A stretch of 51,544 nt of DNA. Source: Nitrospirota bacterium (lineage in GTDB: Bacteria; Nitrospirota; Thermodesulfovibrionia; UBA6902). Under the pieces are notes generated by a model. It was not told where the DNA came from. It saw nothing but the letters and a program-made list of their open reading frames with translations, and did no database searches. Below, in pieces: positions 47,068 through 51,544 of the stretch. The stretch's first letter is position 1. Every line of letters begins with the position of its first letter. A program made the translations under genes and the position numbers. The stretch spans positions 1 to 51,544 of the forward strand of contig JACRLN010000017.1 in assembly GCA_016215115.1 (NCBI GenBank). Direction: 5' to 3'.

Positions 47068-48592
47068 TAATCGTTTATTCTCCGGAAGTAAAAAAACAGA
47101 TGTTTTGTTTATACATCCGGGCGACCACAAAAAGACATACCAGGATTTATCAAAGGAGTTTACGGCTGTTGCGACGCCGGCCTGGACTTTGTTGCTTGCA
47201 GATTATTCAAGAAGAAAAGGTTACGCAACAGTTGTCTATGATGTAAATGTTGAAGGCTGGGATGAGAATGAGGCACACAGGTTATTAAGCAAATATGATC
47301 CCGAACTGGTTGTTCTGATGGTGTATGGTCATAACCCGTCTGCCTCGACGCAGACAATGCCTGCTGCCGGCAGGATAGCAAGGGATATAAAAAAATACAA
47401 TAAAGATGTCCCCATCGCTATGGGAGGGACCCATCCTTCGGCATTGCCTGAAAAAACCCTTGAAGATGAAGATATCGATTATGTGATCCAGGGAGAGGGG
47501 GCCTATACGATCGAAAGTCTTCTGAAATATTTAAAAGGCGGGGTGGGCATAAAGGATGTAAAGGGTTTGTGGTATATTGACGATACTTATGTCAAATTCA
47601 CTTCTCCTGCTGATACTATCAAAAATCTCGATGAAGAACTGGAAAACTACGCATGGGACCTGTTGCCGGATATCAGGAATTACAGGGCGCACAACATGCA
47701 CTGTTTCCAGGATTTTGAAGAGAGTAAAAAAGATGATTTTTCGGATGTGAGAACGCCCTATGTTGCGATGAACACTTCACTGGGATGTCCATATTCATGT
47801 AATTATTGCTGCATAAATGCGATATTCGGGAAACCCGGCGTCAGATACTGGTCCCTGGAAAAGGTTTTATCGTGGATCGATATGCTTGTTAATAAATACG
47901 GAGTAAGAAATATAAGACTTGACGATGAACTTTTTCTTCTGTCTCCGGCAAGGATAGAGAGGTTTTGTGATCTGATAATTGAGAGGGGATATGATCTGAA
48001 CTTCTGGGTTTACGGGAGAGTGGACACGATCAGAGAAGCGCTTTTGAAAAAACTGAAGAAGGCCGGCGTGAACTGGATATGTCTCGGCATAGAATCAGCA
48101 AATGAAAAGGTGAGGAAGGACGTAAACAAGAATATAAGGCAGGATGTAAAAGATACGGTGAAGCTGATACAGGCACATGATATATATGTCCTCGGCAACT
48201 ATATGTTCGGTCTCCCGGAAGATGACATGGATACGATGAGAGAGACCCTTGAGCAGGCCAGGGATATAAATTGTGAGTTTGTGAACTTTTACTCGGTCAT
48301 GGCTTTCCCCGGGTCTAAATTATACGAATGTGCCTGTCAGAATAAATGGAGACTGCCGGAGAACTGGGGAGGTTTTTCACAGCATGGATATGAAACCAGG
48401 CCTTTGCCGACAAAGTATCTTTCGGCAAGGGACGTCCTGAAGTTCAGGGACGAGGCGTTTTACGAATATTATATGAACCCTGCATATCTGGATATGACAG
48501 AAAAAAGATTTGGCGGCAAGGTTAGAAGGCATATTGAAAAGATGCTGGATATAAAGATCAGGAGGAAATTGCTGGAAACAATAATGGTGTAA
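47060..48592 (+). CDS. Radical SAM protein with cobalamin-binding-like N-terminal domain
   Basis: 510 residues. Residues 10-150 have the fold pattern of B12-binding domains (TDVLFIHPGD, WTLLLADYSRRKGYATVVYD, IAMGGTHPSALPEKTLED, DYVIQGEGAYTIESLL), but the cobalamin histidine motif DxHxxG is not seen. The radical SAM core follows, with C243, C247 and C250 in SLGCPYSCNYCC, then NIRLDDELFLLSPARIERFC and WICLGIESANEKVRKDVN. Relatives act on lipids, sugars and tetrapyrroles. In this operon, chemistry at an unactivated sugar carbon is the natural guess; the substrate is unknown. Confidence 0.87.
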   Translation: MSDNRLFSGSKKTDVLFIHPGDHKKTYQDLSKEFTAVATPAWTLLLADYSRRKGYATVVYDVNVEGWDENEAHRLLSKYDPELVVLMVYGHNPSASTQTMPAAGRIARDIKKYNKDVPIAMGGTHPSALPEKTLEDEDIDYVIQGEGAYTIESLLKYLKGGVGIKDVKGLWYIDDTYVKFTSPADTIKNLDEELENYAWDLLPDIRNYRAHNMHCFQDFEESKKDDFSDVRTPYVAMNTSLGCPYSCNYCCINAIFGKPGVRYWSLEKVLSWIDMLVNKYGVRNIRLDDELFLLSPARIERFCDLIIERGYDLNFWVYGRVDTIREALLKKLKKAGVNWICLGIESANEKVRKDVNKNIRQDVKDTVKLIQAHDIYVLGNYMFGLPEDDMDTMRETLEQARDINCEFVNFYSVMAFPGSKLYECACQNKWRLPENWGGFSQHGYETRPLPTKYLSARDVLKFRDEAFYEYYMNPAYLDMTEKRFGGKVRRHIEKMLDIKIRRKLLETIMV

Positions 48593-48610
48593 GGGAGGAG
48601 GGATTTAATA

Positions 48611-49447
48611 ATGAAGGTTTCGATCAGCGGACTTAAGAAAAAATCACACGGGATAAGGAAGACAATGATGGATATGTGCATAAAGGCAGGAACCGGCCAT
48701 GTAACATCCTCATTGTCGTGCATAGACATACTCGTTGCATTGTATCATGGATGTATTATGAAACATGATCCCGGGAATCCGGAGTGGGAAGAAAGGGACA
48801 GGTTTATACTGAGCAAGGGTCAGGCGAGTCCGGCCCTTTATACGGTCCTTGCGGACGCCGGTTATTTCGATCCTGAAAAGCTTAACAGGTTTGCACAGAA
48901 AGACGGCAGCTTCGGGGTCCATTTACAGCATGATGTGCCCGGGGTAGAGATAACCTCCGGGTCGCTCGGACAGGGCTTTGGAGTGGCTGCGGGCATTGCG
49001 TTAGGGGCCAAAATGAACAGGGAACTTTATATGGTCTTTACACTGCTCGGAGATGGTGAATGCTACGAGGGTTCAATATGGGAAACCGCGATGTTCGCCA
49101 GTCATAACAGATTGAACAACCTTATAGCGATCATTGACAGGAACTATCTCTGCGTTACGGATTTTACAGAAAACCTCATAGCGCTGGAACCGATGGAAGA
49201 CAAGTGGAAGGCCTTTGGATGGGACGTGCTGCGAATAAACGGACATTCAATGGAATGCATAGTTGATTCTCTCAGCACTGTGAGATCCAGGAGGTCCGGC
49301 AAACCGCTTATGATAATTGCGGATACGGTAAAAGGCGAGGGGGTTGATTGTATATCTAACAATCCCATATGGCACGGACTTTCTCCAAAAGGGGAAGATG
49401 CTGATATGGCAAGAATATGTCTGGAAAGGAGCTGCGGCAATGAATAA
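48611..49447 (+). CDS. Transketolase-like protein, N-terminal (TPP) subunit
   Basis: 278 residues. HVTSSLSCIDILVALYHGCI, DRFILSKGQASPALYTVLAD, EITSGSLGQGFGVAAGIALG, and the thiamin-diphosphate motif LLGDGECYEGSIWETAMFAS with DRNYL downstream are those of the N-terminal half of transketolase. Splitting into two genes is common in secondary-metabolite and polysaccharide clusters. It would move a two-carbon ketol unit to or from a sugar. The partner gene starts 8 bp before this one ends. Confidence 0.92.
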   Translation: MKVSISGLKKKSHGIRKTMMDMCIKAGTGHVTSSLSCIDILVALYHGCIMKHDPGNPEWEERDRFILSKGQASPALYTVLADAGYFDPEKLNRFAQKDGSFGVHLQHDVPGVEITSGSLGQGFGVAAGIALGAKMNRELYMVFTLLGDGECYEGSIWETAMFASHNRLNNLIAIIDRNYLCVTDFTENLIALEPMEDKWKAFGWDVLRINGHSMECIVDSLSTVRSRRSGKPLMIIADTVKGEGVDCISNNPIWHGLSPKGEDADMARICLERSCGNE

Positions 49448-50396
49448 TATTTCACAGAGAGACGCTTTTTGGAACAGGGTATACGAAATAGCAAGAAAGG
49501 ACACGGACGTTGTGGTGGTCTCCGCTGACATGGGGGCGCCGGCGCTCGACAAGTTCAGGAGAGATATGCCGTCGCAATTCGTAAATGCAGGAATTGCGGA
49601 GCAGAATGCTGTAACGATAGCCGCCGGTCTCTGTCTTGCCGGAAAGAAGGTTTTCGTATACGCCATCGCTCCCTTTATAACTTTAAGATGTCTTGAGCAG
49701 ATAAGGGTCGAAAATGCAATAATGGATATCCCCATTACCCTTGTTGGTGTCGGAGCAGGTTTTGGCTATGAAGACTCGGGGCCTACTCATCACATCATTG
49801 AAGATATCGCAATTATGAGGTCCATGCCGAGGATCCAGATAAACAGCATTACCGATAGCGTCATGGCTTCAGCCTTTGCTGATATTTCCTGTGACCTGAA
49901 AACAACTAATTATGTAAGGCTTGACAGGCAGGTTTTGCCTGACCTATATAATGAAGGCTCTGATTTCTCTAAAGGCCTGTCCATATTGAGAGAGAGCGAC
50001 GATTGTTACATTATTTCCACTGGCAGCATGACCCATACGGCCGTGGATATTGCGCGTCATTTCGGGGAAAGAAACATTAATATTGGTGTAATAGATGTCT
50101 ATAGCATTCCTGTTAACGGCAACGCCCTTGCAGAAAAAATCAGGAACGCAAAGAAACTGATAAGCCTTGAAGAACATTTTCTGCCGGGAGGACTGGGAAG
50201 CGCTGTTTGCGAGGTTTTAAATGATCGCAATATACCTGTCCGTGTAAAACGTTTAGGTCTGTCAACCGACAGGAACTATTGTTATAAATACGGCGGGAGA
50301 GAAGCAATAAGGAGTTATTACGGAGTGGATATGGACAGCCTGAAAAAAGAAATAGCTGAGTATTTATCGGTCGGTTCGCTTTGCGGGGCAAGGTAA
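49440..50396 (+). CDS. Transketolase-like protein, C-terminal subunit
   Basis: 318 residues from the ATG at 49440, inside the end of the N-subunit gene and after AAGGAG. An upstream start at 49344 would only read the N-subunit gene in another frame. Features: VVVVSADMGAPALDKFRRDM, VNAGIAEQNAVTIAAGLCLA (the catalytic glutamate lies in GIAEQN), GVGAGFGYEDSGPTHHIIED, YVRLDRQVLP and the C-terminal domain with ISLEEHFLPGGLGSAVCEVL. Together with the N-subunit it gives one transketolase-like enzyme, of a size close to DXS/transketolase halves. Confidence 0.92.
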   Translation: MNNISQRDAFWNRVYEIARKDTDVVVVSADMGAPALDKFRRDMPSQFVNAGIAEQNAVTIAAGLCLAGKKVFVYAIAPFITLRCLEQIRVENAIMDIPITLVGVGAGFGYEDSGPTHHIIEDIAIMRSMPRIQINSITDSVMASAFADISCDLKTTNYVRLDRQVLPDLYNEGSDFSKGLSILRESDDCYIISTGSMTHTAVDIARHFGERNINIGVIDVYSIPVNGNALAEKIRNAKKLISLEEHFLPGGLGSAVCEVLNDRNIPVRVKRLGLSTDRNYCYKYGGREAIRSYYGVDMDSLKKEIAEYLSVGSLCGAR

Positions 50397-50402
50397 AATG
50401 AG

Positions 50403-51422
50403 ATGAATGGGATTTCATTTAGAGAATCTACTGCCGCCAGGTTGTATGATGAGGCGCTGCGGTTAGCTGAAAAAGGCGATTTCAGAGAGGCGCTGAAGCT
50501 TTATGAAAAAATCCTGAGCGATAACCCGGATAATTTGTTAAAGGCAAAAGTTCTTAATGACCTCGGAGCTGTAAGTTTTATAATCGGCGATATCGATAAA
50601 GCGGAAGGACTTTTTAAACAGGCAATCTTTACCGATCCCCTTCTTAAGGATGCGCACAGGAATCTTGTACAGATCAATGCCGGGAAAGTAAGTGATAAAA
50701 GGCCGCGCAAGTTCTCTGTTGTCATTCCTACCTATAATCGCTGTTCGGATCTGCAGAAGTGCATTAAAAGCATCAGGGACCACAGTTTTTACCCTGTGGA
50801 GATGATCGTTATTAGCGATCCCTGCAGCGACGGAACTACGGAGTATCTGCAGAAGGAAAGATTGAAAGAGGATATCATTGTAATAATAAATGAAACGCAT
50901 ATGGGGGTCAATAAGAGCATAAACAGGGGTTTCTCTATTGCAACGGGTGATTATGTATGCCTCCTGAATGACGATGTTGAGGTCATGCCGGGGTGGGATC
51001 TGTCAATACTGGTTACCATAGACGATGACGGCACTGCCGGCGCCGGGGTCTCATTGATCGTTTATCCTGATGGAACTTCACAGTCCGTCGGACAGCATAA
51101 TTTATACAGGAGTGATTATCATGCCTGGATAGGAAAGGGCCCTTTTATTGACACTTCCCGGGTTGAGCGGAAATCTATCGAGAGCTTTCCGGAGTTTCAG
51201 GTATCCAGAGAATGTGATTACGGATTTTTCCCTGTGATGAAAAGAGATTGTTTTAAGAAGATCGGTCTGGTGGATGAACAGTTTGAACATTATTGTGTCG
51301 ACACTGACATTGGTTTAAAGATCCAGCAGATCGGTTACAGGAACATCTATTGTCCGACCAGTGTTATAGTTCATTATGAATTAAGCAAGGAAAATCTGAA
51401 GTCTCATGTAACCCTTCAGTGA
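50403..51422 (+). CDS. TPR-GT2 family glycosyltransferase
   Basis: 339 residues. Residues 10-90 are two TPR units (YDEALRLAEKGDFREALKLY, LGAVSFIIGDIDKAEGLFKQ). From about 103 comes a GT2 domain: KFSVVIPTYNRCSDLQKCIK, GVNKSINRGFSIATGDYVCL, the DxD-type LLNDDVEVMPGWD, and QFEHYCVDTDIGLKIQQIGY. It should transfer a sugar from an NDP donor, probably the product of the operon, to a protein or glycan. The TPR fusion recalls the TPR in the GT4 protein at 39572 and may bind a shared substrate such as flagellin. Confidence 0.88.
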   Translation: MNGISFRESTAARLYDEALRLAEKGDFREALKLYEKILSDNPDNLLKAKVLNDLGAVSFIIGDIDKAEGLFKQAIFTDPLLKDAHRNLVQINAGKVSDKRPRKFSVVIPTYNRCSDLQKCIKSIRDHSFYPVEMIVISDPCSDGTTEYLQKERLKEDIIVIINETHMGVNKSINRGFSIATGDYVCLLNDDVEVMPGWDLSILVTIDDDGTAGAGVSLIVYPDGTSQSVGQHNLYRSDYHAWIGKGPFIDTSRVERKSIESFPEFQVSRECDYGFFPVMKRDCFKKIGLVDEQFEHYCVDTDIGLKIQQIGYRNIYCPTSVIVHYELSKENLKSHVTLQ

Positions 51423-51500
51423 AAGGTGGAAGCAACACGCCTCAGATGTTATTTTTTGAATCAGGGCGGTTTCTTCTTTTTAAGGAGGTGGGGTATCTTT

Positions 51501-51544
51501 ATGGAACAAGAGGGGGGAAGGATCAAGGGTAATGTCCTTGGATA
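51501..51544 (+). CDS. Start of an unidentified gene, cut by the window end
   Basis: ATG at 51501, 10 bases after TAAGGAGGTG, a near-perfect ribosome site. The visible peptide is MEQEGGRIKGNVLG and runs off the window. The direction is that of the sugar operon. The family is not recognisable. Confidence 0.5.
   Translation, partial: MEQEGGRIKGNVLG

Noticed and set aside
1-51544. tRNA, rRNA and riboswitch genes
   Set aside because: No cloverleaf, rRNA core or known riboswitch motif was recognised by eye; a covariance-model search would be decisive.

Overview
This 51.5 kb window is a flagellar and chemotaxis supercluster followed by a surface-sugar cluster, from a Gram-negative bacterium (P- and L-ring genes flgI and flgH are present) of about 40% GC. 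FliW-CsrA control of flagellin, FlhF/FlhG, sigma-54 and sigma-28 promoters, a CheZ-type phosphatase, a short ArgA-like acetyltransferase and dispersed palindromes ending in GGAATGAC would fit a Nitrospirota (Thermodesulfovibrionia-like) or deltaproteobacterial-grade genome. That placement is inference. No rRNA, tRNA or CRISPR array was seen.

Layout. 1-2756 is a mobile left edge: a broken primase-like gene, a lipoprotein, a GNAT acetyltransferase, and a REP-associated (Y1/HUH) transposase whose 17-bp end repeat abuts a decapitated motE-like flagellar gene. 2816-6577 is fliK-flgD-flgE behind a sigma-54 promoter. 6653-16326, on the minus strand, holds a diguanylate cyclase and then a HEAT protein, cheR, two cheY-type regulators, cheA, a cheW-cheZ fusion, cheW and cheB; two sigma-28-like promoters face this strand. 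16659-26650 is fliL-M-N-O-P-Q-R-flhB-flhA-flhF-flhG-fliA plus a 55-codon gene, mostly with 4-11 nt overlaps. 26840-31560 is a sigma-54 promoter and flgF-G-A-H-I-J. 31564-35586 is a consensus sigma-28 promoter and flgM-N-K-L-csrA-fliW. 35976-39240 is a sigma-28 promoter, a CsrA-type leader and fliC-flaG-fliD-fliS. 39420-42544 has two further sigma-54 promoters, driving a methyltransferase/glycosyltransferase/TPR protein and a second fliS. 42855-51422 is a sigma-54 promoter and a probable NDP-sugar operon: HddA-like kinase, PLP enzyme with His in place of Lys, HddC-like nucleotidyltransferase, epimerase, radical SAM protein, split transketolase and TPR-GT2 glycosyltransferase. A new gene starts at 51501.

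How it fits together. Sigma-54 promoters sit before the hook, rod/ring and glycan genes. Sigma-28 promoters sit before flgM, flagellin and the chemotaxis strand. fliA, flgM, csrA and fliW are all encoded here, so the checkpoint regulators are linked to their targets. flgB, flgC, fliE-fliJ, motA/B and a sigma-54 activator are absent; a broken motE-like gene at the transposase edge suggests the missing block was separated from this one.

The most unusual signal is a set of about 18 degenerate 7-bp-period arrays filling junctions between genes. They belong to a few unit families (AAATTTG, AAGGATT, GAAGTCA/GTGACAA, AGCTATC, ATAACGA), are often arranged as facing complementary arms, and in flgA, flgH, flgI and fliP they are translated as parts of the signal peptide. 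A second clear event is a 158-bp palindromic element with a 9-bp target duplication inserted exactly at the cheW stop codon.
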